Of a DNA stretch of 50,420 bases, positions 39,804 to 48,367 are shown piece after piece (the stretch's first letter is position 1; the number at the start of each line of letters is the position of its first letter). The notes beneath the pieces were generated by a model. That model saw only the letters and a program-made list of their open reading frames with translations, was not told where the DNA came from and did no database searches. The stretch is taken from the NCBI RefSeq assembly GCF_022771645.1, contig NZ_JALFCU010000019.1, positions 1 to 50,420 on the forward strand, in the 5' to 3' direction. The DNA is from Selenomonas sp. Lineage in GTDB: Bacteria > Bacillota > Negativicutes > Selenomonadales > Selenomonadaceae. A program made the translations under genes and the position numbers.

Positions 39804-42218
39804 ATGGAGAACACCAAACGTTTCGGAGCTTTGACGCCGCGCATGCAGGCCTTCCGCGAGGAAGTGCTCGACGAGAAGCCGTACATCGACGCTGAGCGCG
39901 CCGTGATCACGACGCGGGTGTACGAGGAGCACCGCGACCTGCCGCGCGTGCTGCTGCGCGCCCGCATGCTCGAGGCGATCCTCCGCGACATGACGATCTA
40001 CATTGAGGACAAGACGCTCCTCTGCGGCAACCAGGCGACGAAGAACTGCAACGCGCCGATCTTCCCAGAGTACACGATGGAATTCGTCATGGATGAGCTC
40101 GACCTGTTCGAGAAGCGCGACGGCGATGTCTTCTATATTACAGAAGAAACGAAAGAACAGCTGCGGAGCATCGCGCCGTTCTGGAAGCACAACACGCTCC
40201 GCGACCGCGGCGGCGTGCTGCTGCCGGACGAGGTCAGCGTCTTCATGGAGACGGGCGTCTTCGGTATGGAGGGCAAGCTGAACGCCGGCGATGCGCATCT
40301 CTCCGTCAACTACGAACGCATCCTCAAAGAAGGCCTCAAAGGTTACGAAGCGCGCGCGAAGGCCGCGCGAGCAGCGCTCGATCTCACGGATCCCGATGCC
40401 ATCGACAAGAACATCTTTTATCAGGCTGTGCAGATCGTCATCGACGCCGTGAAAAACTTTGCGCAGCGCTACAGCCATCTTGCAGCGGAGCTCGCCGAGC
40501 AGGCGACGGACGAGGCGCGTCGCGCCGAACTCCGCGAGATGAGCCGCATCACGGCGCGCGTGCCGTACGAGCCGGCCGCGTCGTTCCGCGAGGCCGTGCA
40601 GTCCGTCTGGTTCATCCAGCTGATCCTCCAGATCGAGTCGAACGGCCATTCGCTGAGCTACGGCCGTTTCGACCAGTACATGGAGCCGTACTATCATGCG
40701 GACATCGCGTCGGGCAAGCTGACGCGGGAGGCAGCTGTCGAACTCCTCGACAACCTCTGGATCAAGACGCTGACGGTCAACAAGGTGCGCTCGCAGTCGC
40801 ACACGCTGAGCTCGGCCGGCTCGCCGATGTACCAGAACGTCACGATCGGCGGCCAGACGACGGACGGCAAGGACGCCGTCAACGAACTGAGCTTTGCCGT
40901 GCTGCAGTCCGTCGCACAGACGCGCCTGACGCAGCCGAACCTCACGGTGCGTTATCACAAGCACATCGACAAGCATTTCTTCGACGAGTGCATCGAGGTC
41001 ATGAAGCTCGGTTTCGGCATGCCGGCGCTGAACAACGATGAGATCATCATTCCTTCTTTCATCCACTGGGGCGTGAAAAAAGAGGATGCGTACAACTACA
41101 GCGCCATCGGCTGCGTCGAGACGGCCGTGCCGGGCAAGTGGGGCTACCGCGTGACGGGCATGTCGTACATCAATTTCCCGCGCGTCCTGCTCTGCGCCAT
41201 GAACGACGGCGTCGACCTCACGAGCGGCAAGCGCTTCACGAAAGGCTACGGCAAGTTCTCCGAGATGAAGAGCTACGACGAGCTGCTCGCGGCCTGGGAC
41301 AAGACGGTGCGCGAAATGACGCGCTACAGCGTCATCGTCGAGAACGCCATCGACAAGGCCTCGGAGCGCGACGTGCCGGACATCCTCTGCTCGACGCTCG
41401 TCGACGACTGCATCGGCCGCGGCAAGACGATCAAGGAGGGCGGCGCCGTCTACGATTTCATCTCCGGCCTGCAGGTCGGCATCGCGAACATGGCCGACTC
41501 GCTTGCGGCGATCAAAAAGCTCGTGTTCGATGAAAAGAAAATCACGCCGGCGGAGCTCTGGGACGCCATCCTCGATGACTTCACGTCGCCGGAAAACCAG
41601 CGCATCCAGCAGATGCTCGTGAACGACGCGCCGAAATACGGCAACGACGATGACAGCGTCGACCAGCTCGTCGTCGAGGCGTACGACTCGTATCTCGATG
41701 AAATCAAAAAGTATCCGAACACGCGCCACGGCCGCGGCCCGATCGGCGGCATCCGCTACGGCGGCACGTCGTCCATCTCGGCGAACGTCGGGCAAGGCAT
41801 GGGCACGATGGCGACGCCGGACGGCCGCAAGGCGCATGAACCGCTCGCCGAAGGCTGCAGCCCGGCGCACAACGCGGACAAGCACGGCCCGACGGCGGTC
41901 TTCAAGTCCGTCGCGAAGCTGCCGACGGAAAAAATCACGGGCGGCGTGCTGCTGAACCAGAAGATGACGCCGCAGATGCTCGCGAGCGAGGAGAACAAAC
42001 AGAAGCTCGAATTGCTCATCGCGACGTTCTTCAACCGTCTGCACGGCTACCACGTCCAGTACAACATCGTCTCGCGCGCCACGCTCATCGATGCGCAGCA
42101 GCACCCGGAAAAGCACAAGGACCTCATCGTCCGCGTCGCGGGCTACAGCGCGTTCTTCCACGTCCTGTCGAAAAAAACGCAGGATGATATCATCGGGCGC
42201 ACGGAACAGAGCTTGTAA
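39804..42218 (+). CDS. Glycyl-radical enzyme of the YbiW/PflD type
   Basis: An 804-residue GRE. The active-site loop is AIGCVETAVPGKWGYR: Cys437 (thiyl) and Glu439 form the CxE pair of GRE dehydratases, unlike the CC pair of pyruvate formate-lyase. The glycyl loop is RVAGYSAFF with Gly780, 24 residues from the end. Many stretches agree with E. coli YbiW (IESNGHS, GSPLYQNVTIGGQ-like, YGNDDDxVD, MATPDGRKAH). YbiW and PflD were reported to open 1,5-anhydroglucitol- and 1,5-anhydromannitol-6-phosphate to 1-deoxyfructose-6-phosphate. The FSA gene downstream fits that pathway. Glycerol dehydratase is an alternative but the FSA and the closeness to YbiW argue against it. AAAGGA precedes the ATG. Confidence 0.88.
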   Translation: MENTKRFGALTPRMQAFREEVLDEKPYIDAERAVITTRVYEEHRDLPRVLLRARMLEAILRDMTIYIEDKTLLCGNQATKNCNAPIFPEYTMEFVMDELDLFEKRDGDVFYITEETKEQLRSIAPFWKHNTLRDRGGVLLPDEVSVFMETGVFGMEGKLNAGDAHLSVNYERILKEGLKGYEARAKAARAALDLTDPDAIDKNIFYQAVQIVIDAVKNFAQRYSHLAAELAEQATDEARRAELREMSRITARVPYEPAASFREAVQSVWFIQLILQIESNGHSLSYGRFDQYMEPYYHADIASGKLTREAAVELLDNLWIKTLTVNKVRSQSHTLSSAGSPMYQNVTIGGQTTDGKDAVNELSFAVLQSVAQTRLTQPNLTVRYHKHIDKHFFDECIEVMKLGFGMPALNNDEIIIPSFIHWGVKKEDAYNYSAIGCVETAVPGKWGYRVTGMSYINFPRVLLCAMNDGVDLTSGKRFTKGYGKFSEMKSYDELLAAWDKTVREMTRYSVIVENAIDKASERDVPDILCSTLVDDCIGRGKTIKEGGAVYDFISGLQVGIANMADSLAAIKKLVFDEKKITPAELWDAILDDFTSPENQRIQQMLVNDAPKYGNDDDSVDQLVVEAYDSYLDEIKKYPNTRHGRGPIGGIRYGGTSSISANVGQGMGTMATPDGRKAHEPLAEGCSPAHNADKHGPTAVFKSVAKLPTEKITGGVLLNQKMTPQMLASEENKQKLELLIATFFNRLHGYHVQYNIVSRATLIDAQQHPEKHKDLIVRVAGYSAFFHVLSKKTQDDIIGRTEQSL

Positions 42219-42240
42219 ACTGCGCAGAATATGGTAAAAT
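42213..42240 (+). promoter_or_regulatory. Possible internal promoter before the FSA gene
   Basis: TTGTAA (42213-42218, overlapping the GRE stop) and TAAAAT (42235-42240), spacer 16. Confidence 0.35.
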
Positions 42241-42296
42241 AGAAACAATCCGAAAAATAAGAAACTTTGAGAATCTAGAAGGAGCGAAATTCCATC

Positions 42297-42983
42297 ATGA
42301 AAATCCTCATCGACGACGCCAACATCGAAGCCATCAAGCGCCTCTATCCCGTGTTCCCCATCGACGGCGTGACGACGAATCCCTCGATCCTCGCCAAGAG
42401 CGGCCGTCAGCCGTATGACGTATTGAAAGAGATTCGCGCGTTCATCGGCGCGGACGCGGAGCTGCATGTGCAGGTCGTGGGCAAGACGGCGGACGCGATG
42501 CTCGCGGATGTGGAGCGCATCCACAAAGAGCTCGGCGCGAACACGTACACGAAAATCCCCGTGAACGCGGCCGGCCTCGAGGCAATCAAGAGACTCCGCA
42601 AAGCGCAGCCCTCCGCGCACATCACGGCCACGGCCGTCTACACGCCGATGCAGGCGTTCCTCGCGGCGAAGGCCGGCGCGGACTACACGGCGCCGTACAT
42701 CAACCGCATCGACAACCTCGGCGCGGACGGCATCGCCACGGCGAAGGTCATCCAGGACATGTTCACGAAAAACGGCCTGCCGTGCCAGATCCTCGCCGCG
42801 AGCTTCAAGAACTCGCAGCAAGTGCAGGCGCTCGCGCAGTACGGCGTCGGCGCCGCGACCATCGCGCCGGCCGTCATCGAAGGGCTCATCAAGAATGCGG
42901 CTGTCGCCGCCGCCATCGACGATTTCACGAATGATTTCGAAGCGCTCTGCGGCGCAGGCGTCACGATGAAGGATGCAAAATAA
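42297..42983 (+). CDS. fsa: Fructose-6-phosphate aldolase (FSA/TalC family)
   Basis: A 228-residue small transaldolase-fold protein. DGVTTNPSILAKSG near residue 23 is the family signature; the Schiff-base Lys86 is in TYTKIPV; Gln59 (ELHVQVVG) is the residue that marks FSA, where true transaldolases have Glu. FSA cleaves fructose-6-phosphate or 1-deoxyfructose-6-phosphate to glyceraldehyde-3-phosphate plus dihydroxyacetone or hydroxyacetone. It follows the GRE by 78 bases with AGAAGGAG before the ATG. This pairing supports the anhydrohexitol route. A strong terminator follows. Confidence 0.9.
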   Translation: MKILIDDANIEAIKRLYPVFPIDGVTTNPSILAKSGRQPYDVLKEIRAFIGADAELHVQVVGKTADAMLADVERIHKELGANTYTKIPVNAAGLEAIKRLRKAQPSAHITATAVYTPMQAFLAAKAGADYTAPYINRIDNLGADGIATAKVIQDMFTKNGLPCQILAASFKNSQQVQALAQYGVGAATIAPAVIEGLIKNAAVAAAIDDFTNDFEALCGAGVTMKDAK

Positions 42984-43004
42984 GCGACACAGCAGTACCT
43001 TGTC

Positions 43005-43040
43005 AGCGTTCCGTTTTTTATCGGAACGCTTTCTTTTTTT
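43005..43040 (+). terminator. Rho-independent terminator after fsa
   Basis: AGCGTTCCG (43005-43013) pairs perfectly with CGGAACGCT (43022-43030), followed by TTCTTTTTTT. Confidence 0.85.
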
Positions 43041-43047
43041 GTTTTCT

Positions 43048-43076
43048 TTGAAAGTGAGTTCTATTCATGCTATAAT
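43048..43076 (+). promoter_or_regulatory. Promoter of the second GlpK-like gene
   Basis: TTGAAA (43048-43053) and TATAAT (43071-43076), spacer 17. The likely transcription start (about 43083) is too close to the ATG at 43092 for a leader with a ribosome site, supporting the later ATG at 43152. Confidence 0.7.
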
Positions 43077-43151
43077 ACGGAGTATCACTATATGCATACA
43101 GAATCCAGGGGGCTTGCGGATTCTGAATTTTCTAGGGAAGCAGGCAGGGGT

Positions 43152-44642
43152 ATGCAGAAAAAATATATTTTGGCGCTCGATTCCGGCACGGTGAAGAACC
43201 GTTCCGTCATCTTCAACCGCAGCGGCGAGATGATTTCGTATGCGGAGAAAAAGATCAGCACGTTCAAGCCGCACGAGGATTGGATCGAGCAGGACGCGGA
43301 CGAGATCTGGAGCACGCAGCTCTGGACGGCGCGCGAGGCCATCCGGCTCGCCGCCGTTGACTTCCGCGAGATCGCGGCCGTCGCCGTGACGAATCAGCGC
43401 GAGACGACGGTCATCTGGAATCGCACGACGGGGCGGCCGCTCTATCCCGCGATCAGCTGGCAGTCGCGCCAGACGGAGCACATCTGCGAGTATCTGAAGC
43501 AGCAGGGCTATCAGGAAGAGATTCGGCAGAAGACGTCGCTCGTGCTGAACCCATATTTCTCGGGCACGAAGATCGTCTGGCTGCTCGACAACGTGCTCGG
43601 CGCGCGGGAGATGGCGGAGAAAGGGGAGCTCTGCTTCGGCACGATCGACACGTGGCTCATGTGGAAGCTCTCGGGCGGCACGGTGTTCGCGACGGACTAC
43701 TCGAATGCCTCGCGCACGATGCTGTTCCATCTGAAGCATCTCTGCTGGGATGAGGAAATTTTGAAGCATCTGCGCATCCCGAAGGCGATGCTGCCGGACG
43801 TCTATCCGTCGAGCCACCTCTTCGGCTATACGGACGCGACGCGCTTCGGCGCCTCGATCCCGATCGCGGCGTGCATCGGCAACCAGCAGGCCGACCTCTT
43901 CGGTCAGGCGTGCTTTGCGCCGGGCGATGCGAAGAACTCGTACGGCGAGGGCTCGTTCTTTTTGATGAACACGGGCAAGGACATCATCCATTCGCAGAAC
44001 GGCCTCATCACGACGATCGCCTGGGGCATCGGCGACGAGGTGACGTATGCGCTCGAAGGCTCGATGCTCGTCTCCGGCTCGAGCCTCGAATGGCTGAAGC
44101 ACGGCCTCGGCATCTTGAAGTCGATGCCGGACTCCGAATGGGTGTCGAAGCTCGTGCCGGACGCGGGCGGCGTCTATTTCGTGCCGTCGTTCCGCGGGCT
44201 CTCCGCGCCGTACTGGGACACGAAGACGAGCGGCATGATCATCGGGCTGAAAGAGGACACGCAGCGCGCACACATCATCCGCGCGGCGCTCGCGGCGCTC
44301 GCGTATCAGGTGCGCGACGTCTACGAGGCGCTCGCGTCGGATGTCAAGAGCTCGATCCCGGCGCTGAAGGTCGACGGCGGCGCGGCGCAGAACAACCTGC
44401 TCATGCAGTTCCAGGCCGACCTGCTGAACATGCCCGTCATCCGCGCGTACACGACGGAGACGACGGGCCTCGGCGCCGCCTACCTCGCCGGCCTCGCGCT
44501 CGGCATCTGGAAGGACATCGACGAGCTCCGCACGCTCTGGCACGAAGGCGTGCGCTACGAACCGCAGATGACGGAAGAACACCGCACCGCACTCTACGAC
44601 GGCTGGCAAGCCGCCGTGTCGAAGGTGCTCGGCTGGGATTAA
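43152..44642 (+). CDS. GlpK-like FGGY kinase homologue with altered active site
   Basis: A 496-residue protein, clearly homologous to the GlpK at 35072 over its whole length (DSGTVKNRSVIFN, TNQRETTVIW, PYFSGTKIVWLLDN, LKVDGGAAQNNLLMQFQADLL). Glycerol-contact residues Arg, Glu and Tyr remain, but the catalytic base Asp of GDQQ is Asn244 (IGNQQADLFGQ) and the ATP-contact Thr of YGTG is Glu266 (SYGEGSF). These changes should abolish normal kinase activity. It may be a sensor, a regulator of GlpK, or an enzyme with another mechanism. Start at 43152 after CAGGGG is preferred to 43092. It is transcribed alone, downstream of the GRE-FSA unit. Confidence 0.8.
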   Translation: MQKKYILALDSGTVKNRSVIFNRSGEMISYAEKKISTFKPHEDWIEQDADEIWSTQLWTAREAIRLAAVDFREIAAVAVTNQRETTVIWNRTTGRPLYPAISWQSRQTEHICEYLKQQGYQEEIRQKTSLVLNPYFSGTKIVWLLDNVLGAREMAEKGELCFGTIDTWLMWKLSGGTVFATDYSNASRTMLFHLKHLCWDEEILKHLRIPKAMLPDVYPSSHLFGYTDATRFGASIPIAACIGNQQADLFGQACFAPGDAKNSYGEGSFFLMNTGKDIIHSQNGLITTIAWGIGDEVTYALEGSMLVSGSSLEWLKHGLGILKSMPDSEWVSKLVPDAGGVYFVPSFRGLSAPYWDTKTSGMIIGLKEDTQRAHIIRAALAALAYQVRDVYEALASDVKSSIPALKVDGGAAQNNLLMQFQADLLNMPVIRAYTTETTGLGAAYLAGLALGIWKDIDELRTLWHEGVRYEPQMTEEHRTALYDGWQAAVSKVLGWD

Positions 44643-44657
44643 CCCGTCCTCCTTACG

Positions 44658-44700
44658 CCTCCCCCTCAGGGGGAGGTGGCCCCGAAGGGGTCGGAGGGGG
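44658..44700 (+). repeat. Dispersed palindromic repeat
   Basis: CCTCCCCCT-c-AGGGGGAGG followed by GGCCCC-gaa-GGGGTC: the nested-palindrome design of the repeat family, subtype as at 8266-8330. It lies just after the GlpK-like gene. Confidence 0.6.
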
Positions 44701-44749
44701 TAGCGACGTAAGTCGATTCTCTATTCTTTCAATAGAAAACGTCGGAACT

Positions 44750-44783
44750 AAGGACACGTTGAGACACGTGTCCTTTCTTTTTT
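44750..44783 (+). terminator. Rho-independent terminator after the GlpK-like gene
   Basis: AAGGACACGT (44750-44759) pairs perfectly with ACGTGTCCTT (44766-44775), then TCTTTTTT. Confidence 0.85.
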
Positions 44784-44834
44784 GCCCGTAAATCGATAGA
44801 ATGAATACATAATCAGAAAGAAAGAGGGACGAAC

Positions 44835-45503
44835 ATGAAAGCAAAGGACATCCTCTCGCACGTCGACCACACGCTGCTGAAGCAGACGGCGACGTGGCAG
44901 GACATCGTGCGCGTCTGCGACGAAGCCGTGGCATATCACACGGCGACGATCATGGTGCCGTCGTGCTATGTGCGGCGCATTCATGAGGCATATGGCGCGA
45001 AGCTCAAGGTCGCGACGGTCGTCGGCTTCCCGAACGGCAACGCGAATACGGCGGCGAAGCTCACGGAGACGGCGCAGGCGCTCGCGGATGGCGCGGAGGA
45101 GATCGACATGGTCGTGAACGTCGGCTGGCTGAAGGGCGGCGAGACGCAGGCCGTGACGGACGAGATCCGCGCGCTGAAGTCCCTCTGCGGCAACCGCGTG
45201 CTCAAGGTCATCGTCGAGACGTGCTTCCTGACGGAAGCGGAAAAGATCGCGGCTTGCAAATGCGTGACGGACGGCGGCGCCGACTACATCAAGACGTCGA
45301 CAGGCTTCGGCACGGCAGGCGCGACGCTTGCGGACATCGACCTTTTCAAAAAACATATCGGTCCGAACGTCAAGATGAAAGCCGCCGGCGGCATCCATAC
45401 GCGCGAAGAAATGGAAGCGTTCCTCGCGGCGGGCTGCGACCGCCTTGGCGCGAGCGCGGCCGTGAAGGTTTTGAAAGACGAATTTGAAAAGGAGGAAGCC
45501 TGA
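44835..45503 (+). CDS. deoC: Deoxyribose-phosphate aldolase
   Basis: A 222-residue class I aldolase that splits deoxyribose-5-phosphate into acetaldehyde and glyceraldehyde-3-phosphate. The Schiff-base Lys is in ADYIKTSTGFG (about residue 152); EIDMVVNVGWL near 89 and MKAAGGI near 181 are family motifs, the latter with the second active-site Lys. AAAGAGGGA precedes the ATG. First of the deoxynucleoside operon; deoB begins two bases after its stop. A weak promoter (TTGCCC, 18 bases, TACATA) may lie at 44782-44811. Confidence 0.95.
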   Translation: MKAKDILSHVDHTLLKQTATWQDIVRVCDEAVAYHTATIMVPSCYVRRIHEAYGAKLKVATVVGFPNGNANTAAKLTETAQALADGAEEIDMVVNVGWLKGGETQAVTDEIRALKSLCGNRVLKVIVETCFLTEAEKIAACKCVTDGGADYIKTSTGFGTAGATLADIDLFKKHIGPNVKMKAAGGIHTREEMEAFLAAGCDRLGASAAVKVLKDEFEKEEA

Positions 45504-45504
45504 C

Positions 45505-46689
45505 ATGAAAGACACGGGAATCAAGAGAGCATTTATCATCGTGCTCGACAGCTTCGGCATCGGGCGGGAGCCGGATGCGGCGGAGTTTGGCGACGGCGTG
45601 TGCAATACGCTGCGTTCGATTTACGGCGCGAAAGAGTATGACACGCCGTATCTACGTGACATCGGCATGTTCAACATCGACGGCGTCGGCTGCGGCACGC
45701 CGGTCGAGCGTCCGCTCGGTTCGTTTGCCCGCCTGCGCGAGCTGTCGCGCGGCAAGGACACGACGACGGGGCATTGGGAGATCGCGGGCATCGTCAGCGA
45801 ACGCCCGATGCCGACGTACCCGGACGGCTTCCCGCCCGAGGTCATCGCCGAGCTCGAAAAAGCGTTCGGCAAGAAAATCCTCTGCAACAAGCCGTACTCC
45901 GGCACGGCGGTCATCCACGACTACGGCCGCGAGCAGAAGGAGACGGGCGGCCTCATCGTCTACACGTCGGCGGACAGCGTGCTGCAGATCGCGGCACACG
46001 AGGACGACGTGCCCGTCGAGCAACTCTACGACTATTGTCGCACGGCGCGCAAGATCATGCAGGGCGAGCACGGCGTCGGCCGCATCATCGCGCGCCCGTA
46101 CGTCGGGGAGTACCCGAACTACACGCGCACGCCGCGCCGTCATGATTTCTCGCTCGACCCGACGGGCGACACGATGATGGACGCGCTCGCGCGCAAGGGA
46201 CTCGCGACGATCGGCGTCGGCAAGATCTCTGACATCTTCGCCGGTCGCAGCATCAGCCGCACGCTCGGCGTCAACAAGGACAACAACGACGGCATGGAAA
46301 AGACGCTCAAGGTCATGGACGAGGACTTCACGGGCCTGTGCTTCGTCAACCTCGTCGACTTCGATATGCAGTACGGCCATCGCCGCAACATCGCGGGATA
46401 TGCCCAGGCAGCGACGGACTTCGACCGCCAGCTCGGCGAGTTCATGGCGAAGATGCACGACGACGACGTCCTCATGATCACGGCCGACCACGGCTGCGAC
46501 CCCGGCGCGCCCGGCACGGACCACACCCGCGAATACGTCCCGCTGCTCGTCTACGGCAAGCGGATCAAAGAAAACAACAACCTCGGCACGTATCCGACGT
46601 TCGCCATGATCGGTGCGACGGTCGCGGATATGTTCGATGCGGAGCTTACGACAAAAGGCGAGAGCCTGTTGCCGCGGCTGTTGAAGTAA
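45505..46689 (+). CDS. deoB: Phosphopentomutase
   Basis: A 394-residue alkaline-phosphatase-superfamily mutase interconverting (deoxy)ribose-1- and -5-phosphate. The metal Asp is in FIIVLDSFGIGREPDA, the phospho-acceptor Thr in GKDTTTGHWEIAG, and the other metal ligands in ITADHGCDPGAPGTDHTRE. Length is typical. Start at 45505, set by GGAGG inside the end of deoC. It supplies DeoC with substrate from the phosphorylase encoded downstream. A 279-bp repeat element separates it from the rest of the operon. Confidence 0.95.
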   Translation: MKDTGIKRAFIIVLDSFGIGREPDAAEFGDGVCNTLRSIYGAKEYDTPYLRDIGMFNIDGVGCGTPVERPLGSFARLRELSRGKDTTTGHWEIAGIVSERPMPTYPDGFPPEVIAELEKAFGKKILCNKPYSGTAVIHDYGREQKETGGLIVYTSADSVLQIAAHEDDVPVEQLYDYCRTARKIMQGEHGVGRIIARPYVGEYPNYTRTPRRHDFSLDPTGDTMMDALARKGLATIGVGKISDIFAGRSISRTLGVNKDNNDGMEKTLKVMDEDFTGLCFVNLVDFDMQYGHRRNIAGYAQAATDFDRQLGEFMAKMHDDDVLMITADHGCDPGAPGTDHTREYVPLLVYGKRIKENNNLGTYPTFAMIGATVADMFDAELTTKGESLLPRLLK

Positions 46690-46703
46690 AAAGAAGTACC
46701 CAT

Positions 46704-46982
46704 CTGTTGCGACCGTAACAAATGCAGCAGCCTCTCCCTCAGGGAGAGGACAGGCGCGGAACGAAGTGCAGCGCCAGGAGCGGGTCGCTTGTACGTCTTA
46801 TGAATACGCAGATTGTTTGCTGTCGCCGGTGCGCGCACATGCCCCAAACATGACTTTCGTGCGCGCACCCGCGCAACATACGATGTCCGCATTCATATGG
46901 TGTGCAGGGGACCCTTTCCACCGCTAACGCGGTCCCCCTTCCCCTGTGGGGAAGGCTGCTGTATTGTTACGTTCGGCAACAG
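46704..46982. repeat. MITE-like composite repeat with terminal inverted repeats
   Basis: The ends 46704-46733 and 46953-46982 are inverted copies about 30 bp long with few mismatches (outer end CTGTTGC, inner end CAGCAGCCT). The inside holds CCTCTCCCT-c-AGGGAGAGG (46730-46748), and near the right end CCGCTAACGCGGTCCCCCT, the core of the dispersed repeat in inverse orientation, plus CCTTCCCC-tgt-GGGGAAGG. No ORF or transposase. It fills most of the 343-bp deoB-pdp gap and may carry terminator activity. Confidence 0.65.
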
Positions 46983-47032
46983 ACCGTAACAGATTTGATA
47001 AAAGAAACCATTCTAGGAGGCACCCTTTTCCG

Positions 47033-48355
47033 ATGCGCATGTACGACCTGATCACGAAGAAGAAGCACAAAGAAGCCCTGACGGACGCGGAAATCGCATA
47101 CATGATCGACGGCTATGTCAAAGGCGACATCCCGGACTACCAGATGTCCTCGATGCTCATGGCCATCTGGTTCAACGGCATGAACGACCACGAGATCACG
47201 GAACTCACGAAAGTCATGGCGCGTTCCGGCGACATGATCGACCTCTCGGCCATCACGGGCAAGAAGGTGGACAAACATTCGACGGGCGGCGTCGGTGACA
47301 AGACGACGCTCATCGTCGCGCCCATCGTCGCGGCGTGCGGCGGCAAGGTTGCGAAGATGTCCGGCCGCGGCCTCGGCCACACGGGCGGCACGGTCGACAA
47401 GCTCGAGTCCATCCCGGGCTATCGCACGGTGCTGGATCGCAAAGAATTCTTCGACACGGTCAACAAATGCGGCGTTTCCCTCATCGGCCAGTCCGGCAAC
47501 CTCGCACCGGCCGACAAGAAGCTCTATGCGTTGCGCGACGTCACGGCGACGGTCGACTGCATCCCGCTCATCGCCTCGTCCATCATGAGCAAGAAGCTCG
47601 CGGCCGGCTCGGACTGCATCCTGCTTGACGTCAAGACGGGCTCGGGCGCGTTCATGAAGACGCTCGACGACTCCATCAAGCTCGCGCAGACGATGGTGAA
47701 CATCGGCGAAGGCGCCGGCCGCCGCACGGTCGCGCTCATCACCGACATGGACACGCCGCTCGGCTACGGCATCGGCAACAGCATCGAAGTCATGGAGTCC
47801 ATGGACGTGCTGAAAGGCCACGGCCCCGCCGACCTCACGGAGGTCTCGCTCCAGCTCGCTGCGAACATGCTCTATCTCGTGGGCAAAGGCACGCCCGAGG
47901 AGTGCCGCAAGATGGCGGAGCGCTCCATCGCGGACGGCACGGCGTTCGAGACGTTCTGCACGATGGTGCGCGCGCAGGACGGCGACGACAGCGTGCTGCG
48001 CGACTACGAGAAATTCCCGAAAGCGCCGTACACGTACGACATCGTCGCGCAGGAATCCGGCTACATCGAGCACCAGAACGCCGAGGAGATCGGCGAAGTC
48101 TCCGTCGTGCTCGGCGCAGGCCGCGAGACGAAGGAAAGCGCGATTGACTTCTCGGCGGGTATCATCCTGCACAAGAAATTCGGCGACCGCGTGGAAAAGG
48201 GCGACAGCCTTGCGACACTTTATACGTCGAAAGAAAGCGCTTTGAAAGAAGCCGAGAAGATGTACCGCGATGCGACGAAGATCGGCCCGGACGCGCCGAA
48301 GAAAGAGCCGCTCGTCTACGCGCGCGTCGAAAAAGACCGCGTTGAGAAATACTGA
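47033..48355 (+). CDS. pdp: Pyrimidine-nucleoside phosphorylase
   Basis: A 440-residue enzyme splitting thymidine, deoxyuridine or uridine with phosphate to base plus (deoxy)ribose-1-phosphate. Signature segments: KHSTGGVGDKTTLIVAPIVA (about 80-99), SGRGLGHTGGTVDKLES (family motif), SSIMSKKLAAGSD and the LDVKTGSGAFMK loop. Length fits the Firmicute Pdp group rather than strict DeoA. ATG at 47033 follows TAGGAGG; a second ATG two codons later is possible. Upstream frame extension into the repeat is not coding. cdd follows after 12 bases. Confidence 0.94.
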   Translation: MRMYDLITKKKHKEALTDAEIAYMIDGYVKGDIPDYQMSSMLMAIWFNGMNDHEITELTKVMARSGDMIDLSAITGKKVDKHSTGGVGDKTTLIVAPIVAACGGKVAKMSGRGLGHTGGTVDKLESIPGYRTVLDRKEFFDTVNKCGVSLIGQSGNLAPADKKLYALRDVTATVDCIPLIASSIMSKKLAAGSDCILLDVKTGSGAFMKTLDDSIKLAQTMVNIGEGAGRRTVALITDMDTPLGYGIGNSIEVMESMDVLKGHGPADLTEVSLQLAANMLYLVGKGTPEECRKMAERSIADGTAFETFCTMVRAQDGDDSVLRDYEKFPKAPYTYDIVAQESGYIEHQNAEEIGEVSVVLGAGRETKESAIDFSAGIILHKKFGDRVEKGDSLATLYTSKESALKEAEKMYRDATKIGPDAPKKEPLVYARVEKDRVEKY

Positions 48356-48367
48356 GGAGGTGCGACC

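Noticed and set aside
39762..42821. A 1019-codon open frame on the minus strand opposite the GRE and FSA genes
   Set aside because: It is rich in Arg, His, Asp and Val in low-complexity order, as expected for the antisense of GC-rich codons, and the plus strand encodes well-known enzymes.
43092..43151. Earlier ATG for the GlpK-like protein (20 extra residues)
   Set aside because: It lies about 9 bases from the predicted transcription start, and the extra residues do not resemble GlpK N termini, which start right at the phosphate loop strand.
46946..47032. N-terminal extension of pyrimidine-nucleoside phosphorylase into the repeat element
   Set aside because: The ribosome site TAGGAGG supports the ATG at 47033, and the family starts with MRMYDLI-like residues.
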